Shown: positions 29,245-38,685 of the stretch, in pieces
Position numbering within the stretch: the first letter of the stretch is position 1
Layout of the letters: each line of letters starts with the position of its first letter
Origin: Alphaproteobacteria bacterium
GTDB lineage: Bacteria; Pseudomonadota; Alphaproteobacteria; SHVV01
Assembly (NCBI GenBank): GCA_016869275.1
Contig: VGEO01000005.1
Span: 1 to 64,000 of the forward strand
Reading direction: 5' to 3'
DNA length: 64,000 nt
Notes under the pieces: model-generated
Told to the model about the DNA's origin: nothing
The model's database searches: none
The model's input: only the letters and a program-made list of their open reading frames with translations
Program-made: the position numbers and the translations under genes

Positions 29245-30540
29245 TCAAGCCAAGTCGGTCATGTACGAGAGCCACGTTTTGAACTGCCCCCGCATCGGCG
29301 CTTCGCTCGCGACGGGCCCCGTGATCGTGCCGGACCGCGCAACGCGGTCCTCTTCGGCGCCCCGCGCGAACAGCACCCAGTCCGTCCCTTGCGTGGCAAG
29401 CCCGCGCTGACAACGCTCGAAGGTCTCGAGATCGTCGGTCTGGATGAGCGAAGCGGCGGCGTGCGTAATATTGAGATAGCGGATGACCTCGGTGTGCATC
29501 TCGTCCGGCGCGCCCTTGAGCTTGACCGCATAGACGCTGACTTCGGTCAGATCCACTGCCACAGGGCGGATCACGCGGAGGTGCTGGGATACCTGTTGGA
29601 CGACGAGGTTCGGGTACAAGAACATGTTGTGGTGCTTGGGTGCGAGTATCTCCCGCGTGCGCATTTCTCCGTGGCGGGCAACGAGCTTCGCACGGTACTT
29701 GCGGAATACCGGTCCGTCAGGTTCGGCTGCGAATCGCATGGAGCCCACGGAACTATGTCCGGAGGGGTAACTCCACACGCCCGCAACGTAGACATCAATC
29801 ATGCCGGCATCGCCAAAGAACACGGGGCGCCCATGGTCGTCGCCGGCGCGCCGGTTGAACTGACGTCCGTCGGACGCAAGCGAAGAGGCATGCCCGAACG
29901 GCGGATGATATTGATCGCAGACGTTCTCGGTCTGGAGCTTCCAGTTGCCGCGGTAGTAATACTTGTGGACCCCACCCACGAGCTCAATCTCGCCATCGGG
30001 TGCACGATCGATGAGATCGTCGATGCCGATGGTTGCCTCGCCCAGGTACTCACGAAGCGACGGCCCGTCGGCGGCAAGACTGGCGAACACGAACCCATGA
30101 TAAGTCGCCGTGCGCGGTACCTCGATCATGCCGAACGATGGGTCGTCGAGATCGATCGCTGAGCCGTAGCCGTCGGCGAGCGGGATGCCAGCAAGGCTAC
30201 CGTCCGTGTGGAATGACCAGCCATGGTAACCGCACCGGAACTGTTTTACGCGACCGCTCGCCTCCGCGACCACGAGAGCGCCGCGGTGGCCGCAGCGATT
30301 GAAGAGCACATGAACCTTTCCATCGCCGTGCTGCGCCATCACCACCGGTTGGGCGCCGATTGACGTCGTGATGAAGTCGCCGGCATTGGGAATCTGGCTA
30401 TCGTGGCCGACAAATACCCACGCGTGCCCGAAAATCTCCTCCATCTCGCGAGCGAAGATCTCCGGATCGAGATACACACGCCGGTGAACACGATCGCTGC
30501 GGACTAGTTCTTGGGGTCTGACTGTTGGCGACGCGCTCAT
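29245..30540 (-). CDS. Rieske aromatic ring-hydroxylating oxygenase, alpha subunit
   Basis: CGHRGALVVAEASGRVKQFRCGYHGWSFH; N-terminus YLDPEIFAREMEEIFGHAWVFVGHDSQIPNAGDF; ATG at 30540. Confidence 0.92.
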   Translation of the reverse strand: MSASPTVRPQELVRSDRVHRRVYLDPEIFAREMEEIFGHAWVFVGHDSQIPNAGDFITTSIGAQPVVMAQHGDGKVHVLFNRCGHRGALVVAEASGRVKQFRCGYHGWSFHTDGSLAGIPLADGYGSAIDLDDPSFGMIEVPRTATYHGFVFASLAADGPSLREYLGEATIGIDDLIDRAPDGEIELVGGVHKYYYRGNWKLQTENVCDQYHPPFGHASSLASDGRQFNRRAGDDHGRPVFFGDAGMIDVYVAGVWSYPSGHSSVGSMRFAAEPDGPVFRKYRAKLVARHGEMRTREILAPKHHNMFLYPNLVVQQVSQHLRVIRPVAVDLTEVSVYAVKLKGAPDEMHTEVIRYLNITHAAASLIQTDDLETFERCQRGLATQGTDWVLFARGAEEDRVARSGTITGPVASEAPMRGQFKTWLSYMTDLA

Positions 30541-30787
30541 GATTCGACCCGCTCCGATTACGTCCACGTTGTTCCGAACGGTACGATAAACGCAAGAGAT
30601 ATGCCGTCTAAATCGATCGGACGGGGGCGTTTCCAAGCGTTGGTGAAGGTCGCTCCCTCGCGGCGGAGGCAATACTCGTTAACGGCCGCCGAACGTGCGT
30701 TGATCGTGTGCCCGCGGTACGCAGGCACTGGGAGGACACAAGAAACCGAACAATCCTCGCCTGCGGGGCACGATGGCTTCGCATGGA

Positions 30788-31240
30788 CTAGCGGCGATAG
30801 ATCGTGGCCGGATCGACCTCGACCGCGGCGGTCTCGGCGAAGCCGTCCGCGCGCAAAGAGCGAAAGAAGCAATGGCGCCGGCCGGTGTGGCAAGCGACTC
30901 CGGTCTGCGCCACTTTGAGCAGCACGGTGTCGCCGTCGCAGTCGAGGCAGAACTCGAGCACGCGCTGCGTGTGGCCCGAGGTCTCGCCTTTGCGCCAGAG
31001 TTTCTGGCGCGAGCGCGACCAGTAGCAACCCTCACCGGTCTTCAAGGTTTCGGCAACCGCGGCGCGGTCCATCCACGCCACCATCAAGACCTCGCCGCTG
31101 TCGTGCTGCTGCGCGACCGCCGGCACGAGGCCGTGAGCGTCGAAGGCGATCTGGGCCAGCACCGATTCAATGAGGGCGGACGGTGCGGGGATCGGCGTTA
31201 GCGCCGTAGGGTTGGCGGTCGATCCGCGGGTCGGCGGCAT
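30788..31240 (-). CDS. hisI: phosphoribosyl-AMP cyclohydrolase
   Basis: [44 protein letters not shown]...[30 protein letters not shown]; start at 31240 preferred so that the promoter region contains the Zur-like palindrome. Confidence 0.93.
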   Translation of the reverse strand: MPPTRGSTANPTALTPIPAPSALIESVLAQIAFDAHGLVPAVAQQHDSGEVLMVAWMDRAAVAETLKTGEGCYWSRSRQKLWRKGETSGHTQRVLEFCLDCDGDTVLLKVAQTGVACHTGRRHCFFRSLRADGFAETAAVEVDPATIYRR

Positions 31241-31279
31241 GGCTGGGCTCCTTGAACCGTCGCTAAGGGTCGCACGGTC

Positions 31280-31300
31280 GGACGTTATAATGTAACGTCC
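31280..31300. promoter_or_regulatory. Zur box-like palindrome in the hisI/zur divergent promoter
   Basis: GGACGTTA-TAATG-TAACGTCC; perfect 8-bp arms with GTTATAAT..AAC core. Confidence 0.75.
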
Positions 31301-31332
31301 GGCCGGTCGCACCCCGTATCCGAGGTTCGAGG

Positions 31333-31845
31333 ATGTCCGCTTCTCCTGCTTCGCGCCATATCGGCGCGCTCGCTCACGACAGCCACGACCACGCGCGCTG
31401 CGTCGCCGATGCGCTCACCAAGGCAGCGACGCTGTGCGCCAAGCGCGGCGCGCGCCTGACCGCGCTCCGTCAATGCGTGCTCGAGCACGTCTGGGACTCG
31501 CACGTACCAGTCGGCGCCTATGCGCTGCTCGATCGCCTGCGCGCCGACGGCTACCGCGCGGCGCCGCCCACCGTATACCGCGCGCTCGCGTTCCTCGCCG
31601 AGGAAGGACTCATCCATCGCATCGAGGCCCTCAACGCCTATATCGGCTGCGGCCAGGCCGACCGCCCGCATCAGGCGCAATACCTGATCTGCCAGCGCTG
31701 CGGCAGCACCGCCGAAATGGACGCGAGCGCAGTCCACCGTGCGATCGCCGATCAAGCAGACGGGGCCGGGTTCAACGTGACGCGCCAGAGCGTCGAGGTG
31801 TTGGGCGTGTGCCGGCGCTGCCAAACGAGTACCGCCCATGCTTGA
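31333..31845 (+). CDS. zur: Fur-family zinc uptake regulator
   Basis: [68 protein letters not shown]...[10 protein letters not shown]...CRRCQ; followed by znuCB. Confidence 0.92.
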   Translation: MSASPASRHIGALAHDSHDHARCVADALTKAATLCAKRGARLTALRQCVLEHVWDSHVPVGAYALLDRLRADGYRAAPPTVYRALAFLAEEGLIHRIEALNAYIGCGQADRPHQAQYLICQRCGSTAEMDASAVHRAIADQADGAGFNVTRQSVEVLGVCRRCQTSTAHA

Positions 31846-32680
31846 TCGGCCGACCCCGGGGTCGCTCGGCGCCGAACTGTTGCGGCTCGAAGCGGCGACA
31901 GTCCGCATCGGCGAGGCGACGTTGATCGATCGCGTCGACCTCGCGGTCCACCGCCGCGAGATCGTGACCGTGGTCGGGCCCAACGGCGGCGGCAAGACCA
32001 CCTTGATCAAGGCGGCACTCGGGCTCACGCCGCTCGCTGCCGGCCGCGTCGCGGCCAGGTCCGGACTCCGCATCGGCTATGTGCCGCAGCGCTTCGCGCC
32101 GGATCCGGTGCTGCCGCTCACGGTCGATCGATTCCTCACGCTTTCGGCGCCTGCCGCCGCGGCGGCGCGCCGGGAGGCACTGGTGCGGGTCGGGGCGGCG
32201 GGGTTGGCCAGCGCCCAGCTCGCGACCCTTTCCGGCGGCGAGCTCCGGCGCGTACTCCTGGCCCGGGCGCTTCTGCGCGAGCCCGAACTCCTGGTGCTCG
32301 ACGAACCGGTCGCCGGGGTCGACGTCGCCGGTCAGCCCGAGCTTTACGACGTCATCGCCGCACTTGCGCGCGAGCGCGACCTCGGCGTCCTCATGGCGTC
32401 GCACGACATGCACTTGGTTATGGCGGCCTCGACGCGGGTGCTGTGCCTGAACCGTCACGTCTGCTGTGCCGGGCAGCCCGACGCCGTGACCCGGCATCCC
32501 GAGTACATCGCGCTGTTCGGCTCGGCCTGGGTCGAGGGCCTCGCCGTCTACAGCCATCACCACGACCACCGCCACGACGCGCACGGCAACGTCGTGCACG
32601 GCCATAACCACGACCACAGCCACAGCCATGACGACGACCATACGCACGGCGCTGACGGCGAGCGCCCGCGCCATGGATGA
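31838..32680 (+). CDS. znuC: zinc ABC transporter ATP-binding protein with His-rich C-terminal tail
   Basis: GPNGGGKTTLIKAALGL, LSGGELRRVLLARALL; tail HHHDHRHDAHGNVVHGHNHDHSHSHDDDHTHG. Confidence 0.93.
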   Translation: MLDRPTPGSLGAELLRLEAATVRIGEATLIDRVDLAVHRREIVTVVGPNGGGKTTLIKAALGLTPLAAGRVAARSGLRIGYVPQRFAPDPVLPLTVDRFLTLSAPAAAAARREALVRVGAAGLASAQLATLSGGELRRVLLARALLREPELLVLDEPVAGVDVAGQPELYDVIAALARERDLGVLMASHDMHLVMAASTRVLCLNRHVCCAGQPDAVTRHPEYIALFGSAWVEGLAVYSHHHDHRHDAHGNVVHGHNHDHSHSHDDDHTHGADGERPRHG

Positions 32681-33488
32681 CTTTCTCGCCCGCGCATTGG
32701 CGGCTGGCGTCGGCGCGGCGCTCGCCGCCGGGCCGCTCGGCTGTTTCGTGGTCTGGCACCGGCTCGCTTATTTCGGCGAGACCATGGCCCACGCCGGCCT
32801 TTTGGGTGTCGCGCTCGCGCTCGCGTTCGAGGCCGACGTTTCGATCGGCGTAATCGTGGTCGCGGTGGCGATCGCCGGGCTGATCGTTGTCCTCGAGCGC
32901 CTGCCCGGCCTGGCGACCGATACGCTGCTCGGCATCCTTGCCAACGGCGCACTGGCGGCCGGCGTCATCGTCATCGCGCTGTTCGAGACCGTGCGCATCG
33001 ACGTGACCTCGTACCTGTTCGGCGACGTCTTGGCCGTTTCGACACGCGATCTCGGTTGGATCTGGGGCGGCGGCGCGCTTTGTCTCGCCACGGTCGTCGG
33101 ATTGTGGCGGCCCTTGATCGCGATGACGGTCGAGACCGACATTGCCCGGGTCGAGGGCGTGCCGGTCGCGTGGCTGCGCCCGGTCCTGGTGGTGCTGCTT
33201 GCGGTCGTCATCGCGGTGGCGATGAAAGTAGTCGGCATCCTGATGATCGTCTCGCTCCTGATCGTCCCGGCCGCCGCGGCGCGGCGAATCGCGGCGACGC
33301 CCGAGACGATGGCGATCGCCGCCGGCGCGCTCGGCGTCGCCGCCGTCGTCGCCGGCATGGCGGGCGCGGTCGCGTGGGACCTGCCGGCCGGGCCGACGAT
33401 CGTGGTCGCGACGATGGCGATCTTCGTCGCGGTCGCCGCCGTTCAAGCCGACGCGCGTGCGCTCAGGCCGCCGCGCGTAAGCGCGTGA
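32673..33488 (+). CDS. znuB: zinc ABC transporter permease
   Basis: GPLGCFVVWHRLAYFGETMAHAGLLGVALAL...LFGDVLAVSTRDL; ABC-3 family; ATG at 32673. Confidence 0.93.
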   Translation: MDDFLARALAAGVGAALAAGPLGCFVVWHRLAYFGETMAHAGLLGVALALAFEADVSIGVIVVAVAIAGLIVVLERLPGLATDTLLGILANGALAAGVIVIALFETVRIDVTSYLFGDVLAVSTRDLGWIWGGGALCLATVVGLWRPLIAMTVETDIARVEGVPVAWLRPVLVVLLAVVIAVAMKVVGILMIVSLLIVPAAAARRIAATPETMAIAAGALGVAAVVAGMAGAVAWDLPAGPTIVVATMAIFVAVAAVQADARALRPPRVSA

Positions 33489-34626
33489 AGCCGGCGTCGA
33501 GATCCGCTTTCAAGTCCTCGATATCTTCGAGGCCGACGTTGATGCGGAGGCTCGGCCCCTCGGCCCGCCATTGGGTGGCGGTGCGGAAACGTTCGGGGTG
33601 GGTCGGCATGATCAGGCTTTCGAAGCCGCCCCACGACGCACCCATGCCGTAGAGTTCGAGCCCGTCCAGCATGGCGGCGACAGCGGCCGCGCTCGCCGGC
33701 TCGAGGACGAGGCCAAAGAGACCCGAGGCGCCGGTGAAGTCGCGCCGCCACAGCGCATGCCCGGGATCGCCTTCGAGCGCCGGGTGGAGGACGCGGGCGA
33801 CTTCCGGGCGGCGCGCGAGCCAGCCGGCCAAGTCGAGCGCGGCCGCTTCCTGATGGCGAAGCCGGACGCCGAGCGTCCGCAGGCCGCGCTGCGCAAGATA
33901 GATGTCGTCGGGCCCGGCGCAAAAGCCGACCTCGGTCGCGCCCTTCTTCAAGGTCTGGGCGGCGGTGGCGTTCGCGGTCGCAACGCCCAGCATCGCATCG
34001 GAGTGACCGACGATGTACTTGGTCGCGGCGTGGACCGAAACGTCGACGCCGCGGTCGAGCGCCTTAAAGAAGAGCGGCGTCGCCCAGGTATTGTCGAGGA
34101 TCACGGTCGCCCCGCGCTTTTGCGCGACCGCGGCGATCGCCGGGACGTCCTGGACCTCGAAGGTGAGCGACCCCGGCGACTCGAGGAAGACGACGCGCGT
34201 GGTAGGACGGAACAGCGCCTCGATGCCGGCGCCGATCAGCGGGTCGAAATAAGTGGTCTCGACGCCGTAGCGCTTGAGCACGTGGTCGCAAAAGCGCCGG
34301 GTCGGGCCATAGACGCAGTCGGCGACCAAGAGGTGATTTCCGGCCTCGAGAAAGGCGAGCAAAGCGCCATTGCAGGCCGCCAAGCCCGATGGGTAGAGCG
34401 CGCATTCGGTCCCGCCTTCGAGGACGCAGAGCGCCTCCTCGAGCGCGAACGTGGTCGGCGTGCCGTGGCGGCCGTAGAACATCGAATCACGCTTGGGCTT
34501 GCGCGCATCGAGGTCGGCTACGGTCTCGAACAGGATGGTCGAGGCGCGGTATATCGGCGGGTTGACGGCGCCGTGGAAGCGTTCCGGGTGGCGGCCGGCG
34601 GTGACGATTTTGGTGTCCTCTTTCAT
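33463..34626 (-). CDS. metC: cystathionine beta-lyase (Cys/Met metabolism PLP enzyme)
   Basis: MKEDTKIVTAGRHPERFHGAVNPPIYRASTILFET...FYGRHGTPTTFALEEALCVLEGG...DNTWATPLFFKALDRGVDVSVHAATKYIVGHSD. Confidence 0.9.
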   Translation of the reverse strand: MKEDTKIVTAGRHPERFHGAVNPPIYRASTILFETVADLDARKPKRDSMFYGRHGTPTTFALEEALCVLEGGTECALYPSGLAACNGALLAFLEAGNHLLVADCVYGPTRRFCDHVLKRYGVETTYFDPLIGAGIEALFRPTTRVVFLESPGSLTFEVQDVPAIAAVAQKRGATVILDNTWATPLFFKALDRGVDVSVHAATKYIVGHSDAMLGVATANATAAQTLKKGATEVGFCAGPDDIYLAQRGLRTLGVRLRHQEAAALDLAGWLARRPEVARVLHPALEGDPGHALWRRDFTGASGLFGLVLEPASAAAVAAMLDGLELYGMGASWGGFESLIMPTHPERFRTATQWRAEGPSLRINVGLEDIEDLKADLDAGFTRLRAAA

Positions 34627-35234
34627 GGCGTTCCTCGGGGGTCGACGGCTTCTGGCTCGGGCGGGGGATGCGGATCGGGGTCGGGGTCGACCCAGACGGC
34701 CCGGCGCGCGTAAGGGACGAAGCCCATGCGCTGGTAAAGCGGCAGCGCGCGCGGATGGTCGAAAGTGTTGGTATTGACGGTGAAGCGCGCCGGCTCGGGC
34801 TTTTGCTCCCAGGCGTAGCGGACGGTCCAATTCAAGAAATAACCGCCGAGGCCGCGGCCGATGAACTCCGGCACCAAGCCGAAATAAGCGAGGTTGAAGT
34901 CCGGCGCCTTGCGGCGGTCGATCTCGGCGTAGCCGGCCGGGACGCCCTGGACGTAGAGCACGAAGATGTCGACGCTCGGGTCCTGCACGATTGCACGCAA
35001 TTCGGAATCGCGGAGCCGCTTGCAGTCGGTCCACAGCCATGGCCGGCCGACCGCATCGTAGAGATACCGATAGAACGACACCGTCGGCCGCTCGGCTCGT
35101 AACAGCGCCATCTTGAGCGCCGGCGGGTGGAGCGGCGGCAGCACCGGCCGCGCCGTCATTTCGAGGAACGTGATCGTGCATTCGAGCCGGGCGCTATTGG
35201 CGGGCTCGGGCGGCGTCCCGGGGTCGATCGTCAT
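34623..35234 (-). CDS. GNAT family N-acetyltransferase
   Basis: AYFGLVPEFIGRGLGGYFLNWTVRYAWEQKPEPARFTVNTNTFDHPRALPLYQRMGFVPYARR. Confidence 0.88.
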   Translation of the reverse strand: MTIDPGTPPEPANSARLECTITFLEMTARPVLPPLHPPALKMALLRAERPTVSFYRYLYDAVGRPWLWTDCKRLRDSELRAIVQDPSVDIFVLYVQGVPAGYAEIDRRKAPDFNLAYFGLVPEFIGRGLGGYFLNWTVRYAWEQKPEPARFTVNTNTFDHPRALPLYQRMGFVPYARRAVWVDPDPDPHPPPEPEAVDPRGTP

Positions 35235-35260
35235 GGCGGTGCGGTCGCCGGCACCGCGGC

Positions 35261-36118
35261 TCACGTCTCGATCGGCGTATCGGTGCGCCCGCCCCACTCG
35301 GTCCACGAGCCGTCATAGACCGCATTGTCGCGGTGGCCGAGGAGATGGAGGCCGAGGGTGAGGACGGTGGCGACGATCCCCGAACCGCAGCTCGTCACGA
35401 TCGGGCGCGTCAGATCGACACCGGCCGCCTTGAACGCGCGCTCGATCGCCGCCGGCGGGATCAGCGTGCCGGTCGCGGGGTCGACCAACTGCGCGTACGG
35501 GAGATTACAAGCGCCGGGCACGTGGCCGGCGCGGATGCCGGGCCGGGGCTCCGGCATTTCGGCCTTGAAGCGGGCGGTGGCTCGGGCATCGACGAACTGC
35601 TCGCGGCGCGAGGCGAGGTTCGAGCGGATATCTTCGAGCGAGCGCACCCAGCGGCGGTCGAAGGTCGCGACGAACGGCGGCGCCGCCGGCGCGGGCGCGG
35701 CGAACGGCACGCTCTCGACCGGTCGGTTCTCGGCTCGCCACTTGCGGAAGCCGCCATCGAGAACGACCACCTTATCGTGGCCGAAGGTGCAGAACTCCCA
35801 CCATAGCCGCGCGGCGCTGAAGAGCCCGTGGCCGTCGTAGCAGACGACGGTGTGGCTGTTATTGATGCCGAGCGCGGTGACGCACGCCGCGAAGGACGAG
35901 GCGTCGGGCAGCATGTGCGGGAGCGTCGTTGTCTTGTCGGCGATGGCGTCGATATCGAAGAAGCGCGCGCCGGGAATGCGCGCGGCGGCGAACTCGGCCT
36001 TGGCGTCGCGATTCTCCTGCGGCAGGTACCAGGAGCCGTCGAGGATGCGGATCGTCGGGTCGGCGAGGCGCTCGCCGAGCCAGGCGGTCGTGACCAGCGC
36101 GTGAGTGGGTGATTTCAT
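35261..36118 (-). CDS. sseA: sulfurtransferase (3-mercaptopyruvate/thiosulfate type, two rhodanese domains)
   Basis: TIRILDGSWYLPQENRDAKAEFAAARIPGARFFDIDAIAD...RPIVTSCGSGIVATVLTLGLHLLGHRDNAVYDGSWTEWGG. Confidence 0.92.
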   Translation of the reverse strand: MKSPTHALVTTAWLGERLADPTIRILDGSWYLPQENRDAKAEFAAARIPGARFFDIDAIADKTTTLPHMLPDASSFAACVTALGINNSHTVVCYDGHGLFSAARLWWEFCTFGHDKVVVLDGGFRKWRAENRPVESVPFAAPAPAAPPFVATFDRRWVRSLEDIRSNLASRREQFVDARATARFKAEMPEPRPGIRAGHVPGACNLPYAQLVDPATGTLIPPAAIERAFKAAGVDLTRPIVTSCGSGIVATVLTLGLHLLGHRDNAVYDGSWTEWGGRTDTPIET

Positions 36119-36128
36119 GCGACATGCC

Positions 36129-36842
36129 CTAAGCAAGTTGGATGGCGACGCGGCGGTTGAGCCGGCCTTTCTTCTCGATCTTGGTCACTAGCACCGCGCC
36201 GATCTCGCCAGTGGCGCGGACGTGGGTGCCGCCGCAGGCCTGGAGGTCGCAGCCGGCCACGCGGATCAGCCGCACCCGGCCCGAGCCGGCCGGCGGCTTG
36301 ACCGACATCGTCTTCACCATCTCCGGATTGGCGGCGAGCTCGACATCGGTGATCCATTCGGCCCCGACCGCGTGGTTCTCGCGGATGAGCCGGTTCAGAT
36401 CGGCCGCGATCTTTTCCTTGTCGAGCGTCGCTTCCGGTATGTCGAAATCGAGCCGGCCCTTGCCGTCCGACACCTGCCCGCCGGTCACGGCATAGGGCAG
36501 CACCGCCGAGAGCAGATGCAAACAGGTGTGAACCCGCATGTGACGGTGGCGCCGCTCCCAATCGAGGGTCGCGGTGACTGTGGTGCCAGGGGCGGGAAGC
36601 GCGGCGCCCGGCGCCGGAACATGAAGGACGCTATCCGGCGTCTCGCCCTTGCGCGCTTCGACGATCGCGATGGTGCCGCCGGCATGGACCAGCGCGCCGC
36701 TGTCGCCGGGCTGGCCGCCGCCGGTCGGGTAGAAGACGGTGCGGTCGATCACGATCCCGCGCTCATCGGCGCGCGCCACCGTCGCTTCGCAGCTCTGGGC
36801 GTAGGGATCGTCGCGGAACACGAAGTGCGTCGCGTCCGACAT
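36129..36842 (-). CDS. alanyl-tRNA editing protein (AlaX-like)
   Basis: IDRTVFYPTGGGQPGDSG...RHMRVHTCLHLLSAVLP...CDLQACGGTHVRATGEIG. Confidence 0.92.
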   Translation of the reverse strand: MSDATHFVFRDDPYAQSCEATVARADERGIVIDRTVFYPTGGGQPGDSGALVHAGGTIAIVEARKGETPDSVLHVPAPGAALPAPGTTVTATLDWERRHRHMRVHTCLHLLSAVLPYAVTGGQVSDGKGRLDFDIPEATLDKEKIAADLNRLIRENHAVGAEWITDVELAANPEMVKTMSVKPPAGSGRVRLIRVAGCDLQACGGTHVRATGEIGAVLVTKIEKKGRLNRRVAIQLA

Positions 36843-36844
36843 CG

Positions 36845-37849
36845 TCAGCCTTCGAGCCAAGCCGGGACCGGCAGGCTCTTTTCGCGCAAGAACGCGGGGT
36901 TGAAAAGTTTGCTCTGATAGCGTGTGCCGAAATCGCAGAGCAGCGTGACGATGGTCTTGCCGGGTCCGAGCTCGCGCGCGAGCCGCACCGCGCCTGCCAT
37001 GTTGATCGCGGTCGAGGTCCCCATGCACAGGCCCTCGTACTGGAGGAGATCGAAGATGTAGGGCAGCGCTTCGGCGTCGGAAATCCGATAGGCGCGGTCG
37101 ACCGGCGCGCCTTCGAGGTTCTTCGTCACGCGGCCCTGGCCGATGCCCTCGGTGATCGAGCTGCCCTCGGCTTTGAGCTCGCCGCTCGTGTAATAGCTAT
37201 AGAGCGCGGCACCGTGCGGGTCGGCGAGCGCGATCTGGACGTTCTTGTTGCGCTCCTTCAGCGCGATGCCGACGCCGGCGAGCGTTCCGCCGGTGCCGAC
37301 CGCCGAGACGAAGCCGTCGATCTTGCCGTCGAGCTGGCGCCAGATCTCGGGCCCGGTGCCCTCGATGTGGGCCTGGCGGTTGGCGACATTGTCGAACTGG
37401 TTGGCCCAGATCGCGCCGTTCGGCTCCTTGGCGGCCAGCTCCGCGGCGACGCGGCCCGAGAGCCGCACGTAGTTGTCGGGGTTCGAGTACGGCACCGCCG
37501 GCACCATGCGTACGTCGGCGCCGCAGATCTTGAGCATCGTGATCTTTTCGGCGCTTTGCGTCTCGGGGATCACGATCACGGTGCGGTAGCCGAGCGCGTT
37601 CCCGACCAGCGCCAGGCCGATCCCGGTATTGCCGGCGGTGCCTTCGACGATGACGCCTCCCGGTCTCAGGAGCCCGCGCCGCTCAGCGTCGCGGACGATG
37701 TAGAGCGCAGCGCGGTCCTTGACCGAGCTCCCGGGGTTCAAGAACTCGCACTTGCCGTAGATGTCGCAGCCGGTCGCCTCCGACACGCGCTTCAGCTTCA
37801 CGAGCGGCGTGTTGCCGATGAGGCCAATGAAATCCTGACGAACGTCCAC
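36845..37849 (-). CDS. cysK: cysteine synthase A
   Basis: IGNTPLVKLKRVSEATGCDIYGKCEFLNPGSSVKDRAALYIV, EGTAGNTGIGLA, TSTAINMAGAVRLA. Confidence 0.93.
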   Translation of the reverse strand: MDVRQDFIGLIGNTPLVKLKRVSEATGCDIYGKCEFLNPGSSVKDRAALYIVRDAERRGLLRPGGVIVEGTAGNTGIGLALVGNALGYRTVIVIPETQSAEKITMLKICGADVRMVPAVPYSNPDNYVRLSGRVAAELAAKEPNGAIWANQFDNVANRQAHIEGTGPEIWRQLDGKIDGFVSAVGTGGTLAGVGIALKERNKNVQIALADPHGAALYSYYTSGELKAEGSSITEGIGQGRVTKNLEGAPVDRAYRISDAEALPYIFDLLQYEGLCMGTSTAINMAGAVRLARELGPGKTIVTLLCDFGTRYQSKLFNPAFLREKSLPVPAWLEG

Positions 37850-37923
37850 GCAAAATCCACAATGCGGGAGGAAGAGGCGAGGAATGAAAATCTATCGGGC
37901 GACCCCGACCCGCGCAATGCGGC

Positions 37924-38544
37924 TCACCCCCATTTGGCGAGCATCCGCTCGCGGTTGAGCGTGAGCCACTGCAGCGCGATGATCGCCGAAGCGGCGACGA
38001 TGCGGCCGGCAGCCAGCGCCGCCATCGCCTCGGCGTAGGCGAGCGGGATCACCTTGATGTCCTCGTCGTGATCGGCGCCGAACACGCCGCCGGCGCCGCG
38101 CGCATCGACCCGGCCCGCGAACAGCGAGACGCTTTCGCTGGTCCCGCCCGGGCTCGCCAGGAACCGGCAGATCGGTTCAAGCGCGGTTAGGTCGAGTCCG
38201 GTCTCTTCCTTGACCTCGCGGTGGGCGACCGCTTCTTCGGACTCGCCCGGGTCGATGATGCCGGCGGCGATCTCGAGGAGTCGCACCGGGCCGCCACCGA
38301 CCAGTGCCGGCAGCCGCACCTGCTCGATCATCACGATGCGGTCGAGCGCCGGATCGTAGAGCAGGACGCCGACGGCGTGGCCGCGCTCGAACACTTCGCG
38401 CGTGGTCGGGCGGCTCCAGCCGCCGTTATAGAGCCGGTAGCGGAAGCGGTAGCGATCGACCCGGAAGTGTCCTTGGAACGGCGTCGTAACGTCGATCAGA
38501 TCGATGTCGTCCGATGGCGTTAGCGGCATGGCGGTATTTCGCAC
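37924..38544 (-). CDS. NUDIX hydrolase (ADP-ribose pyrophosphatase type)
   Basis: LLEIAAGIIDPGESEEAVAHREVKEETGLDL Nudix box. Confidence 0.9.
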   Translation of the reverse strand: MRNTAMPLTPSDDIDLIDVTTPFQGHFRVDRYRFRYRLYNGGWSRPTTREVFERGHAVGVLLYDPALDRIVMIEQVRLPALVGGGPVRLLEIAAGIIDPGESEEAVAHREVKEETGLDLTALEPICRFLASPGGTSESVSLFAGRVDARGAGGVFGADHDEDIKVIPLAYAEAMAALAAGRIVAASAIIALQWLTLNRERMLAKWG

Positions 38545-38593
38545 GCGTGAAACGAAAGATGCCTCACGTCGATCCTGGCGGCGGGGCGTGGTA

Positions 38594-38661
38594 CCCCCAC
38601 CCGGCGCTGCGCGCCCCGCCCCCTGGAGGGGGCGGGTGAGCGTGAGGGTGGGGGTGAGGGC
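38594..38661. repeat. GC-rich intergenic palindromic repeat element
   Basis: cccccacccggcgctgcgcgccccgccccctggagggggcgggtgagcgtgagggtgggggtgaggg. Confidence 0.65.
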
Positions 38662-38685
38662 GTTCGCGGCGGGGCAGTCGTCGGC

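Noticed and set aside
31241-31312. Longer hisI start at 31312 given by the ORF track
   Set aside because: It would place the Zur-like palindrome inside coding sequence, and the extra residues do not resemble HisI
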